A DNA stretch of 14,346 nt from UBA2144 sp043819035 (GCA_043819035.1 JBDRFD010000017.1:1-14346), one strand, 5' to 3'. Counted from the first letter of the stretch, positions 6,424 through 13,101 are shown. A program made the numbers and translations. The notes: generated by a model not told the origin, from the letters alone.

Positions 6424-7872
6424 TTAAATATTTATCCACCGTATCCCATCCTTCGCGATCCATCCATCCATTTCTTTAGGACCGTTACTCCCCGCTTTGT
6501 AAGAATAGAGTGGTGTGTTTTCTTTATCGAGATGCGACTGGAGAGGATCGAGCAGACGCCAGGCGAATTGGACGCCATCGAATGTCAAAAACCATTGTTG
6601 TTTTCCATGAATTGCTTCCAGAAGCAGCAGGCTATGTTCGGGAAGGCAGTCGCCGACACAAACGAGAGGATCTTCCAGCACAAGAGGGCGGAACGATGGG
6701 TCAGTCCCTCCCATTTTGGTTTGCATGTGTATTCGCATCCCCGCTTCTCCCTGCAGAATGATGCAGAGACGGTTAGATTTCGTGTCTTTGCCCACATCTG
6801 TTTTCTGCTGGAATTCGATCGTAATGCGAGTCTTCTTTTCTTGTAGGCGCTTGCCGGAACGCAGGTAAAAAGGAACGCCTTCCCAGTTCTGTGTGCGTGA
6901 GAGAAGCTTGAGCGCAATGAATGTGTTTGTTCGTGACTGAGGATCCACTCCCTCCTCTTCTGTGTACCCCGGAACTTTCTCCTTCCCCACGTGGCCCGTT
7001 GTGTACTGCCCCTGCAGAATCACATCGTCCAGGTTTGATGCTGGGGGGAGATACAGCTTCTTCAGTGCATCGATGCGACTGGCGAGAAGTGAGTCATCCT
7101 TATCGCGCAACTGCATTGTCAGCAGCGACGCAATCATCAGCAGGTGACTCTGGAACATATCTCTCAGCGTTCCCGTTTTTTCGAAATATCCTGATCTTCC
7201 TTCAATCCCGGCAGGTTCCAATGCTGAGATTTCTACGTGGTGGATGAGTGAATTCTTCAGGAGTTGTTCTAAGATTGGATTGGCAAATCTCAAATAGTAA
7301 ATGTTGCGTACAGCTTCCTTTCCCAGGTAATGGTCGAGTAGATAGATCTCTTCCTCCTGAAAGCAACCAAGCAGCTTCTTTTTAATTTCCTGGAAACTCA
7401 CGAGGTCGTGTCCCACCGGCTTTTCGACGATGCAGCGGAAAGGAATGTCTTTGGTATGCACATCCCCCTTACAAAGATTGTGAGCAATAGCGGGGTATGC
7501 CGCCGGAGGAACGGAGAAATACGCGAGCCGCACGTTATCTTTCCAGCCTTTTTCCAGGTTTTGGAGCTCCTGCGTGAGAGCTTTAAAATCTTCTGCTTCT
7601 GTGTACTGTCCTTGGTGGTACGTAACATGAGAGAGAAATTCCTGGAGGGCATTCTCGCTGACTGAGTGCAGGTCTTGTTGAATGGCATCGGCGACAAGTT
7701 TCTTGAATGCATTTTCATCCATTTTGGTTCTCGAGAACCCCACAATTGCATACTGCTTGGGGAGTCGGTTTTTTAGTGCAAGAATGTAGAGTGCCGGGTA
7801 GAGCTTAAGCTTGGCGAGATGCCCGGAGGCTCCGAAGATGATGAGAGAGAAGGGATGGGGGGAGAAGAGCAT
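6424..7872 (-). CDS. zwf: Glucose-6-phosphate 1-dehydrogenase
   Basis: The enzyme oxidises glucose 6-phosphate to 6-phosphogluconolactone, yielding NAD(P)H, as the entry to the pentose phosphate pathway. The 482 residues match the family length. Visible motifs are the N-terminal dinucleotide loop GASGHLAKLKLYPAL at 14-28, EKPVGHD at 150-156, the active site DHYLGKEAVRN at 180-190, and GTLRDMFQSHLL at 234-245 with the second catalytic histidine (H243). The nucleotide-binding loop has His18 where GASGDLA is the usual form. The ATG at 7872-7870 starts just before the first beta strand. TATACT lies 7 nt before the ATG and no Shine-Dalgarno is present. pgl follows downstream on the same strand, giving a consecutive two-enzyme set. 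Confidence 0.96.
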   Translation of the reverse strand: MLFSPHPFSLIIFGASGHLAKLKLYPALYILALKNRLPKQYAIVGFSRTKMDENAFKKLVADAIQQDLHSVSENALQEFLSHVTYHQGQYTEAEDFKALTQELQNLEKGWKDNVRLAYFSVPPAAYPAIAHNLCKGDVHTKDIPFRCIVEKPVGHDLVSFQEIKKKLLGCFQEEEIYLLDHYLGKEAVRNIYYLRFANPILEQLLKNSLIHHVEISALEPAGIEGRSGYFEKTGTLRDMFQSHLLMIASLLTMQLRDKDDSLLASRIDALKKLYLPPASNLDDVILQGQYTTGHVGKEKVPGYTEEEGVDPQSRTNTFIALKLLSRTQNWEGVPFYLRSGKRLQEKKTRITIEFQQKTDVGKDTKSNRLCIILQGEAGMRIHMQTKMGGTDPSFRPLVLEDPLVCVGDCLPEHSLLLLEAIHGKQQWFLTFDGVQFAWRLLDPLQSHLDKENTPLYSYKAGSNGPKEMDGWIAKDGIRWINI

Positions 7873-7888
7873 TGGTTGTAGTATAAAC
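7873..7888 (-). promoter_or_regulatory. Possible -10 box for a leaderless zwf transcript
   Basis: On the minus strand TATACT is followed by ACAACCA and the zwf ATG, a gap of seven bases. This leaves no room for a ribosome binding site if transcription starts about 7 nt after the box. The -35 region is unconvincing. Confidence 0.4.
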
Positions 7889-8018
7889 GGTTTTAGGTGA
7901 TAGGTTTAATCCTTCGACTTGCTCAGGACAAGTAGGTTTGGGGTAAAGGTTATGAGGGAAGAGGTAACCTACAACCTGTATACCTATTCCCCAAACCTAT
8001 CACCCATAACCTATAACC
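7889..8018. repeat. Large imperfect palindrome with a nested short insertion
   Basis: GGTGATAGGTTT (7896-7907) pairs exactly with AAACCTATCACC (7993-8004). The pairing continues outward (GGTTTTA against TATAACC-type sequence) and inward (GGTTTGGGG at 7935-7943 against CCCCAAACC). The left arm is interrupted by an unrelated 25-nt block (7908-7932) that is absent from the right arm. It fills the gap between zwf and the small membrane protein gene. No coding signal is seen. Confidence 0.75.
7908..7932 (+). mobile_element. Roughly 25-nt CTTCG...GCTCAG insertion flanked by TAGGTTT
   Basis: The block runs AATCCTTCGACTTGC then TCAGGACAAG and is bounded by TAGGTTT at 7901-7907 and again at 7933-7939. 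Removing it plus one TAGGTTT restores the pairing of the surrounding palindrome. A related sequence lies in the glycosyltransferase gene at 13464-13499. This is best read as a small inserted repeat with a target duplication. Confidence 0.65.
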
Positions 8019-8062
8019 TTATTGCTGCCAAGAAAAAAACAGCAATCACAGTTGTGTTTCTG

Positions 8063-8068
8063 TATAAT
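8063..8068 (+). promoter_or_regulatory. -10 box upstream of the small membrane protein
   Basis: TATAAT, preceded directly by TG, stands 28 nt before the ATG at 8097. It is the best consensus -10 in the window. No good -35 lies 16-18 nt upstream. Confidence 0.45.
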
Positions 8069-8096
8069 ACCCCACAATTCCTTCCTCCTTCTTGTT

Positions 8097-8345
8097 ATGG
8101 CAAAAAACCTCGACCCCGTACGCTTCGGCCTTTCGCTTGGCTGTGTCTGTTTTTTGGGCGTGCTCTTCCTTGGAGTGATGTCCACATATTTTGATTACGG
8201 GACAGACTTCGTCTTCCTAATGGGAACTGTCTACAAAGGATTCGAGCCAACGTTTATCGGAAGCTTTGTTGGAGCTGGTTGGGCAATTGCAGACGGCTTT
8301 ATTTGCGGCTGGTTGTTCGCTTGGTTCTACAACAAGCTCGGTTAA
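8097..8345 (+). CDS. Small two-helix membrane protein, holin-like family
   Basis: This 82-residue protein has two hydrophobic segments (about 10-31 and 53-78) joined by a short loop with FDYGTDFV and YKGFEPT. The second helix has small-residue spacing (GSFVGAGWAIADGFICGW) and ends in AWFYNKLG. The pattern resembles a family of roughly 80-residue archaeal and bacterial proteins often labelled bacteriophage holin, but no phage genes surround it and lysis is not implied. The ATG at 8097 is chosen because MAKNLDPVRFG is the natural family start and TATAAT lies 28 nt upstream; the frame is open further upstream but is low-complexity. It may share a transcript with the gene at 8402. Function unknown. 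Confidence 0.75.
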   Translation: MAKNLDPVRFGLSLGCVCFLGVLFLGVMSTYFDYGTDFVFLMGTVYKGFEPTFIGSFVGAGWAIADGFICGWLFAWFYNKLG

Positions 8346-8401
8346 AGTTCTTCTGTTAGCCAAAAAGTCAGGGGTATTGAACTCTGTAATATGTTTGGGT
8401 A

Positions 8402-8845
8402 ATGTCAAGTATGTTTTCCATGGCGATAGTAGAAGAACAGCAGAGGGCCTGGATGGACATCGGAGTAATCCGCGAAGCAATCAGCCACGCACGAGATCAG
8501 ATAGATGTTGATGGTGAATATCTTCGTCTTCGAAGGGTTATTATTGGCGAATTAAGTGCTTATGAAATATCAAAAGAAGAGGCAAGTTCCGGACTTCAGC
8601 AACTTGATTGTGAGTATGGATACGTCGGACCACGCAAGGAAGAAATACTCAGTTTCTTGCTGCATAAATACCCGGAATTGCTTCTATCGGAAGAAGAAGC
8701 CACTGCGCTTGCACAACATAGTTACCGCATTGATCACGGTTGTATAAGTGCCTGTTTGAAACTTAAGGGAAATGTTCATGAGATGTGTAGTGAGTGCCTT
8801 GAAAGATCTACAGGTCATTGTTCTGTGGAGGTCGAGGCAATATAA
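8402..8845 (+). CDS. Unrecognised protein with a Cys-rich C-terminal tail
   Basis: I do not recognise this 147-residue protein. Residues 8-105 are charged and probably alpha-helical (EEQQRAW, REAISHARDQI, RRVIIGELSAYEISKEEAS). The tail contains H112, C114, C118, C129, C132 and C140 (DHGCISAC, then MCSEC, then GHC), a spacing that could bind zinc. There is no signal peptide or membrane segment, so it is probably cytoplasmic. The first ATG (8402) is used; ATGs at 8411 and 8420 are alternatives. TAATAT lies 9 nt before the first ATG. It follows the small membrane protein by 56 nt on the same strand and precedes the metK riboswitch. Codon pattern and length support a real gene. Confidence 0.7.
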   Translation: MSSMFSMAIVEEQQRAWMDIGVIREAISHARDQIDVDGEYLRLRRVIIGELSAYEISKEEASSGLQQLDCEYGYVGPRKEEILSFLLHKYPELLLSEEEATALAQHSYRIDHGCISACLKLKGNVHEMCSECLERSTGHCSVEVEAI

Positions 8846-8863
8846 CAAACAGCATAATATTGG

Positions 8864-8892
8864 TTGCAGAGGGGGAATATCACGCGTACAGT
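8864..8892 (+). promoter_or_regulatory. Possible metK promoter
   Basis: TTGCAG (8864-8869) and TACAGT (8887-8892) are 17 nt apart. Transcription from here would begin close to 8899, just before the riboswitch P1 strand. The match to consensus is partial, so the call rests partly on placement. Confidence 0.35.
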
Positions 8893-8905
8893 TTACCCAC
8901 ATCAT

Positions 8906-9052
8906 AGCTCTATCCAGAGAGGCGTTTTAGGAACCTTCGCTCACTTAGCTTTAAGTTCCCAAGGGGATCTGGCCCCGAAAGCGCCCCCCAACTCTTCGAT
9001 TCACGCAATCAAGTAAGTGGGAAATCCAGCCCCTAGCGGGGAGAGATAGCTC
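8906..9052 (+). ncRNA. SAM-I-clan riboswitch upstream of metK
   Basis: The segment has the landmarks of the S-adenosylmethionine-I/IV riboswitch clan. P1 is CTATC (8910-8914) with GATAG (9045-9049), followed by CAGAGAGGCG. P2 is GGCG (8921-8924) with CGCC (8982-8985), and its arm carries an extra GGAAC/GTTCC hairpin (8930-8934 with 8955-8959). GGGG-ATCT-GGCCCC (8963-8976) matches the GGGAC-TGGCCC block. P3 spans about 8990-9018. GAAATCCAGC (9021-9030) matches the conserved AAATCCAGC strand, and P4 is CCCC-TAGC-GGGG (9030-9041). It probably senses SAM and lowers metK expression. The usual GATGAA and GCAACC boxes are altered (CGAA, CCAAC), so it may be a SAM-I/IV variant. Confidence 0.82.
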
Positions 9053-9060
9053 ACAAGTTC

Positions 9061-9084
9061 ACTCTTCTCCTGACAGGGAAGAGT
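9061..9084 (+). promoter_or_regulatory. Hairpin downstream of the riboswitch, candidate expression platform
   Basis: ACTCTTC (9061-9067) pairs with GAAGAGT (9078-9084), and CC/GG extends the stem beyond a one-base bulge around a TGACA loop. It follows riboswitch P1 by 9 nt. The sequence after it (TCCTTCTCC) is pyrimidine-rich but not a T run, so terminator activity is uncertain. TCTCC at 9065-9069 can also pair with GGAGA in riboswitch P4/P1, suggesting an alternative fold. Confidence 0.45.
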
Positions 9085-9129
9085 TCCTTCTCCATGATTC
9101 CTAATCCTACTTCCTACCTCCAGCGCTTT

Positions 9130-9150
9130 ACACGACCGAGACGGTCGTGT
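9130..9150 (+). promoter_or_regulatory. Perfect hairpin just upstream of the metK start
   Basis: ACACGACCG (9130-9138) and CGGTCGTGT (9142-9150) form a perfect 9-bp stem with an AGA loop, ending 20 nt before the metK ATG. There is no T tract, so it is not a standard terminator. It may shape the leader for translation control or be a small repeat. Confidence 0.5.
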
Positions 9151-9170
9151 AATTCCTACCCCCAACCATC

Positions 9171-10343
9171 ATGTCCTACTTCTTCACCTCAGAATCTGTA
9201 ACCGAAGGTCACCCGGATAAAATCTGCGACCAGATCTCGGATGCCATACTGGATGCCGTTCTAAAAGACGATCCAACCGGCGCTTGTTGCTGTGAGTGTT
9301 ACACCACAACAGGACTTATTGTCGTTGGTGGCGAAATCACTACTACAACCTATGTGGATGTGCAGCAGGTTGCGCGCAATGTTCTAAAGGATATCGGTTA
9401 TAACAATGCCGACTACGGCATCGATTACAAAAGCTGCTCTGTGCTCAATGCCATCCATGAGCAAAGTCCTCACATTGCACAAGGCGAAAACAAAGAAGCA
9501 GGAATACATAAAGCACAGGGTGCCGGGGATCAGGGACTTATGTTCGGATACGCTTGCAGCGAAACCGAGGAGTACATGCCACTGCCAATCACACTTGCCC
9601 ATGCACTCGCAAAGCGTTTGGCAGACGTACGCAAGGACTGCACCATCTCCTACTTGCGTCCCGATGGCAAGAGCCAAGTAACAGTTGAGTACGATGAAAA
9701 CGACGAACCCATTCGTGTGGACACAGTCGTCATTGCGGCACAACACGATGAAGGTGTTACTTCTCAGCAGATAAAGGCAGATGTCATTGAACATGTTATC
9801 AAGCCTGTTTGCGGAAGGTACATAGACGAAAGCACCCGATATCTCGTGAACGAAACAGGTTCATTCATTATTGGAGGACCACATGGAGATACCGGCCTTA
9901 CCGGTCGTAAGATCATCGTGGATACCTATGGTGGTATGGGGCGCCACGGCGGAGGTGCGTTTAGCGGCAAGGTGCCAAACAAGCAGGATCGCAGCGGTGC
10001 ATACATGGCTCGTTACATTGCCAAGAATATTGTGGCAGCAGGTCTTGCCCAGCGCTGTGAGATACAACTTGCCTATGCTATCGGGTACCCCGAGCCTGTC
10101 TCTGTGCATGTAACAACATTCGGTACAGGGAATGCGTCAGATAGCTCTATTGTCGACGCAGTGAAGAAGGTATTCGATATGACGCCTGCAGGAATCATAG
10201 AAACACTGGACCTGCGCAAACCCATCTATCGTCAGACAGCAGTTTACGGACACTTCGGTCGTCCGGAATTTAGTTGGGAAAAGACGGATAAGGTGGATGA
10301 GCTGCTGAAGGTGGTTGGAGTGGGGGTGCCCGTGTCTGTGTAG
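9171..10343 (+). CDS. metK: S-adenosylmethionine synthetase
   Basis: MetK makes S-adenosylmethionine from methionine and ATP in the cytoplasm as a homotetramer. At 390 residues the length is standard. Motifs: SESVTEGHPDKICDQISDA at 7-25 (H14, metal and ATP site), GGEITT at 53-58, GAGDQGLMFGYA at 117-128 (signature 1), RPDGKSQVT at 163-171, GGPHGDTGLTGRKIIVDTYGG at 235-255, and glycine-rich GGGAFSGK at 260-267 (signature 2). The segment after it reads VPNKQDRSGAY, where DPTKVDRSAAY is usual, a modest local departure. The start ATG at 9171 has no Shine-Dalgarno. The 325-nt leader carries a SAM-type riboswitch and two hairpins, so feedback by the product is expected. Confidence 0.97.
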   Translation: MSYFFTSESVTEGHPDKICDQISDAILDAVLKDDPTGACCCECYTTTGLIVVGGEITTTTYVDVQQVARNVLKDIGYNNADYGIDYKSCSVLNAIHEQSPHIAQGENKEAGIHKAQGAGDQGLMFGYACSETEEYMPLPITLAHALAKRLADVRKDCTISYLRPDGKSQVTVEYDENDEPIRVDTVVIAAQHDEGVTSQQIKADVIEHVIKPVCGRYIDESTRYLVNETGSFIIGGPHGDTGLTGRKIIVDTYGGMGRHGGGAFSGKVPNKQDRSGAYMARYIAKNIVAAGLAQRCEIQLAYAIGYPEPVSVHVTTFGTGNASDSSIVDAVKKVFDMTPAGIIETLDLRKPIYRQTAVYGHFGRPEFSWEKTDKVDELLKVVGVGVPVSV

Positions 10344-10350
10344 CAGTTAG

Positions 10351-10372
10351 CAATTAGCATGTTAGCTAATTG
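10351..10372. terminator. Inverted repeat after metK, weak terminator candidate
   Basis: CAATTAGC (10351-10358) and GCTAATTG (10365-10372) form a perfect 8-bp stem with a 6-nt loop, 8 nt after the metK stop. The following TGTTCTTCCATTCTTCC is only moderately T-rich. Confidence 0.4.
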
Positions 10373-10389
10373 TGTTCTTCCATTCTTCC

Positions 10390-10469
10390 TTGTCTGAACC
10401 GCCCTCCTTCGCCTCCCCACTTCGCCTCTTGGCTACGAGGGGCAGGCTGGGCTACGGAAGGGCAGGCAG
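10390..10469. repeat. GC-rich tandem repeat beside a solo TTGTCTGAACC end
   Basis: TTGTCTGAACC at 10390-10400 is an isolated terminus of the element family. It runs into a GC-rich block with two related units, GGCTACGAGGGGCAGGCTG (10431-10449) and GGCTACGGAAGGGCAGGCAG (10450-10469), plus CCCTCCTTCG and GCCTCCCC that can pair with them. Composition differs sharply from the flanks. No gene is evident. Confidence 0.6.
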
Positions 10470-10479
10470 ATGACGCAAA

Positions 10480-10600
10480 TTGTCTGAATCACGGATTAAA
10501 CGGATTGGACGGATTACACGGATTACTTAAAAATAATCTGACTATATTTAACGAGCATCCGTGGAATCCGCTTAATCAGCGTGATCCGTGATTCAGACAA
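10480..10600 (+). repeat. TIR element copy 3 (MITE-like, no gene)
   Basis: The termini TTGTCTGAATCACGGAT and ATCCGTGATTCAGACAA are perfect 17-bp inverted repeats. Inside, AACGGATTG, GACGGATTA and CACGGATTA follow each other every 9 bp, and TTAACGAGCATCCGTG matches copy 2. The 121-bp element has no reading frame, so it would need help in trans to move. Confidence 0.9.
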
Positions 10601-10624
10601 CGTAAGAAGCTATGACAGAGGAAA

Positions 10625-10735
10625 GTCTGAACCATGATTCACTTGATTAAAGGATAGACAGGATTCTAAGTTGAAACATGCTTCTCATATATTAATCATG
10701 TTAATCAACTAATCCTTTTAATCATGGTTCCAGAC
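10625..10735. repeat. Second-subtype TIR element (ATGATT type)
   Basis: GTCTGAACCATGATT (10625-10639) is inverted at AATCATGGTTCCAGAC (10720-10735) with one extra base. The inner sequence has GATTAAAGGATAGACAGGATT-like blocks instead of ACGGATT. It ends 14 nt before the PGRP-SpoIID stop. The solo end at 5572-5587 belongs to this subtype. Confidence 0.8.
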
Positions 10736-10749
10736 AGGTAGCAAGCGCA

Positions 10750-12900
10750 TCACGGAATCGGCTCTATCTCCACCCCCGAATAGTAATAATGCAAAATCTC
10801 CTCCGCCGTCTTCCCCGCTTTTGCCTGCCCCTTTGCTCCGCATCCGGACATTCCTACACCATGTCCGTTCATCGGTAGCCCGATGCACCACGGATCGCGC
10901 TTCTTGGTGAAGACTTCGCTGAATGGGAAGCGTTTCCATCCTTGCTCTTCGGGTGTGCGGGTCCATCCGTCGTCTGAACTGAAGTAGGGTGTCTTTATTA
11001 CCTGGTTATCTTTGGTAATGACGAGACCCTTCGTGTCCTTCACAGCGTCAACCCACTTGGGGTTGTTCTCTTCGAAGGTTACTCCTCCATATGCCTGGAA
11101 CCGAGCAGGACTGTCATCGCCATCGTAGGGCATTTGAGGGAACTTTCGGTTGAGCGGACTCATGTAGAAGGCTGCGTAACTGCGCGCGGCGATTGCAAAG
11201 GCACGTTGTTTTTCAAATGGTTCGCTGTCCGGTTCTTCGGCGAGTCCTGAGAGGTATTGTTCTAAGGGGAGTTCATTTATAAGAGTGAGTGCCCCGTCTA
11301 CTATGCGGCATTCAATCACACCGTGGAAGCGATTCGCCGATTTGGTCCAGCTTGTAATTGTGTTTACTCCCGATCCAGGATCAATGCGTAATGCTTCGGA
11401 ACCGACACGCGCGCCTCCAACATTTGCTTTGCAAATATTTCCATCCGTTGTGAGTTCAATGGTTCGGTTGCCAAGGAATTTACCGTTTACCGATGGCAGT
11501 GTGTTGGTTGAAATCGTTGCCGTCTCCCCTTTGTACCCTAAGCGAATGCGAATGGTTTGACTGTTGGTTTGCGTAGGAAGTGCGGATCGCGCAGTAAGAG
11601 AGCTTGCGTTACGTGTACTCAAGGGAATATTTTGATCCTTCGCCGGTTCATATGTCATCGTCACCGGTCCATTCTGTGCAAAGCGTGTCCGGCGGCCTTC
11701 TGCAAGCAGTGTGTAATCTATATCTCCGATGCGCAACTGATAACTTTCTGCATTGAGCGGTAGCTGTACTTTAATCTGAATCAATTGAGATTCCTCTTTT
11801 CGTAAAGAACGCGGAGAAAGGAGCTCCTGCCGTATGCGTACATCGCGACCGCCAAGCTCCTGCCAGAGGCCGATGCGCTGGTTGGAGCGTTCCACTTCCG
11901 CGAGACGCGCGCGCTGCGGCACGGGCACAGACCCCGCACGGTACTGCACCAGGAATGTCACCTGTCCGCCCGGATTTCCCACAATTTCCAGAGGTCCGAC
12001 AGGTGTGAGTTGTGGTTCTATCACGACGGGCTGCGCCAATCGTGCGGACTTACGCTCAGCTGTTCCATCCGAATAAAACCTGAAAGATGGTGGAGTAATT
12101 TTGGTTCCCAAAAGGCCTGCTGAGACATGATTGCGAATATGCCCCATCACTTCACGCAGATAATATCCACTGCATCGTGTCCTACCTATGTCACCATGAC
12201 TTACGATGGTCGGGAGCATCTTCCCGTGGAAGAGGATGCGTGCCTTGGTGTTGATCTGATACTCCTGCGCAAGGTACGCGAGCAGCTTTTTCAGGCTCAA
12301 GTACTGTTGCTGCGTGGGTTGTTCTTCTTCGAAGTTCCCCATGAGAGCCACTCCTACAGTGCTCGTGTTCGAACAGTACGCATGCCCTCCGATCACGCCT
12401 TTTCCGCCTGCATGCCCTTCATAGATTGTTCCATTCTCATCAATCACATAGTGATACCCTATGTCTCCCCATCCTAATCCTTCCGCATGGTATTTATACA
12501 ACGCCTGCATACGCTCTTGCGGAGTACGCTCATCACCTGTCACTTTAAGAGCAGTGTGATGAACCACCAGCAGTTTTACATTTTTAGAATACTGCTGCAC
12601 CCACCGCAGCTTCTCTCCTTGTTCATTGTGTGTCACTGTACGTTCCACTTCAAACTCATGAGGATAGTATTTGCGCCAGTATTCACATTCTTTTGCACGG
12701 TCTGAAAGGCTTCCCGTTTCGCCTACATCGGTGATGGTGGGTTCGATGATACCATTCTGTGAACGTGTGAGGATCGATTCGTCGGCTCCCCACTGGGCAC
12801 GGGTCACAATGCGCGGTTTAGACACAACTGTACGTGCTTCAGTACTGAGCGCAAAGAACACTATGGCCAGCGAAAAAAGTGCAGTGAAGAGTCTGCGCAT
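10750..12900 (-). CDS. Secreted PGRP/Amidase_2-SpoIID fusion peptidoglycan hydrolase
   Basis: This 716-residue protein starts with a signal peptide (MRRLFTALFSLAIVFFALST, cleavage likely near residues 20-23). A peptidoglycan-recognition/N-acetylmuramoyl-L-alanine amidase domain covers about 29-255: RAQWGADES, VVHHTA (H114/H115), WGDIGYHYVID (Y149), VGVALMGNF and SHGDIGRTRC (H235, C243 as zinc ligands). A low-similarity middle part (about 270-470) follows. The C-terminus is SpoIID/LytB-like: INELPLEQYLSGLAEEP, AFAIAARSYAAFY, SSDDGWT and GHGVGMSGCGAKGQ at 679-692. The Glu at about 555-556 fits the SpoIID catalytic acid. It should cut both the peptide link and the glycan strand outside the membrane. 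The ATG at 12900 is preferred over an upstream TTG because it heads the signal peptide. TATACT lies 7 nt before it. Confidence 0.9.
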   Translation of the reverse strand: MRRLFTALFSLAIVFFALSTEARTVVSKPRIVTRAQWGADESILTRSQNGIIEPTITDVGETGSLSDRAKECEYWRKYYPHEFEVERTVTHNEQGEKLRWVQQYSKNVKLLVVHHTALKVTGDERTPQERMQALYKYHAEGLGWGDIGYHYVIDENGTIYEGHAGGKGVIGGHAYCSNTSTVGVALMGNFEEEQPTQQQYLSLKKLLAYLAQEYQINTKARILFHGKMLPTIVSHGDIGRTRCSGYYLREVMGHIRNHVSAGLLGTKITPPSFRFYSDGTAERKSARLAQPVVIEPQLTPVGPLEIVGNPGGQVTFLVQYRAGSVPVPQRARLAEVERSNQRIGLWQELGGRDVRIRQELLSPRSLRKEESQLIQIKVQLPLNAESYQLRIGDIDYTLLAEGRRTRFAQNGPVTMTYEPAKDQNIPLSTRNASSLTARSALPTQTNSQTIRIRLGYKGETATISTNTLPSVNGKFLGNRTIELTTDGNICKANVGGARVGSEALRIDPGSGVNTITSWTKSANRFHGVIECRIVDGALTLINELPLEQYLSGLAEEPDSEPFEKQRAFAIAARSYAAFYMSPLNRKFPQMPYDGDDSPARFQAYGGVTFEENNPKWVDAVKDTKGLVITKDNQVIKTPYFSSDDGWTRTPEEQGWKRFPFSEVFTKKRDPWCIGLPMNGHGVGMSGCGAKGQAKAGKTAEEILHYYYSGVEIEPIP

Positions 12901-12916
12901 TACTGTCAGTATACAG
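12901..12916 (-). promoter_or_regulatory. Possible -10 box for a leaderless PGRP-SpoIID transcript
   Basis: On the minus strand TGTATACT is followed by GACAGTA and the ATG, the same 7-nt gap as at zwf. No -35 is clear and no Shine-Dalgarno is present. Confidence 0.4.
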
Positions 12917-13069
12917 GATAAATGCGCTTTAGGTTTGTGTGCATTCAAGGCTCTGTGTGTAGGGATTCTGTTGTATTGTGCCTCTTTCCTTCAGAGTTAA
13001 AACTGTGGTTAGCACTAGTCAACTATTCAATTGATTAGATGACTAATACAAAATTACTATTGTTTAAAT

Positions 13070-13101
13070 TTCAATATTTGAACAAATATTTAAATATTGA
13101 A
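13070..13101. repeat. AT-rich inverted repeat in the gap after the glycosyltransferase gene
   Basis: TTCAATATTT (13070-13079) and AAATATTGAA (13092-13101) are perfect 10-bp inverted arms around 12 nt that contain further AAATATTT palindromes. The 218-nt gap from 12901 to 13118 is markedly AT-rich and shows no gene. It lies downstream of the glycosyltransferase and upstream of the amidase gene, so it could end one transcript or regulate the next. Confidence 0.45.

Noticed and set aside
8097..8345. Prophage remnant based on the holin-like protein
   Set aside because: No endolysin, capsid, integrase or attachment-site signal surrounds it; the family also occurs outside phages.
9384..9794. 136-codon frame antisense to metK
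   Set aside because: It is a shadow of a strongly conserved gene, and its translation shows no family features.
12127..12477. 116-codon frame opposite the amidase domain
   Set aside because: It lies antisense to the conserved zinc-ligand region; no independent support.
10750..12948. TTG start at 12948 for the amidase-SpoIID protein
   Set aside because: It would put 16 polar residues before a clean signal peptide; the ATG at 12900 heads that peptide and has a -10-like box nearby.
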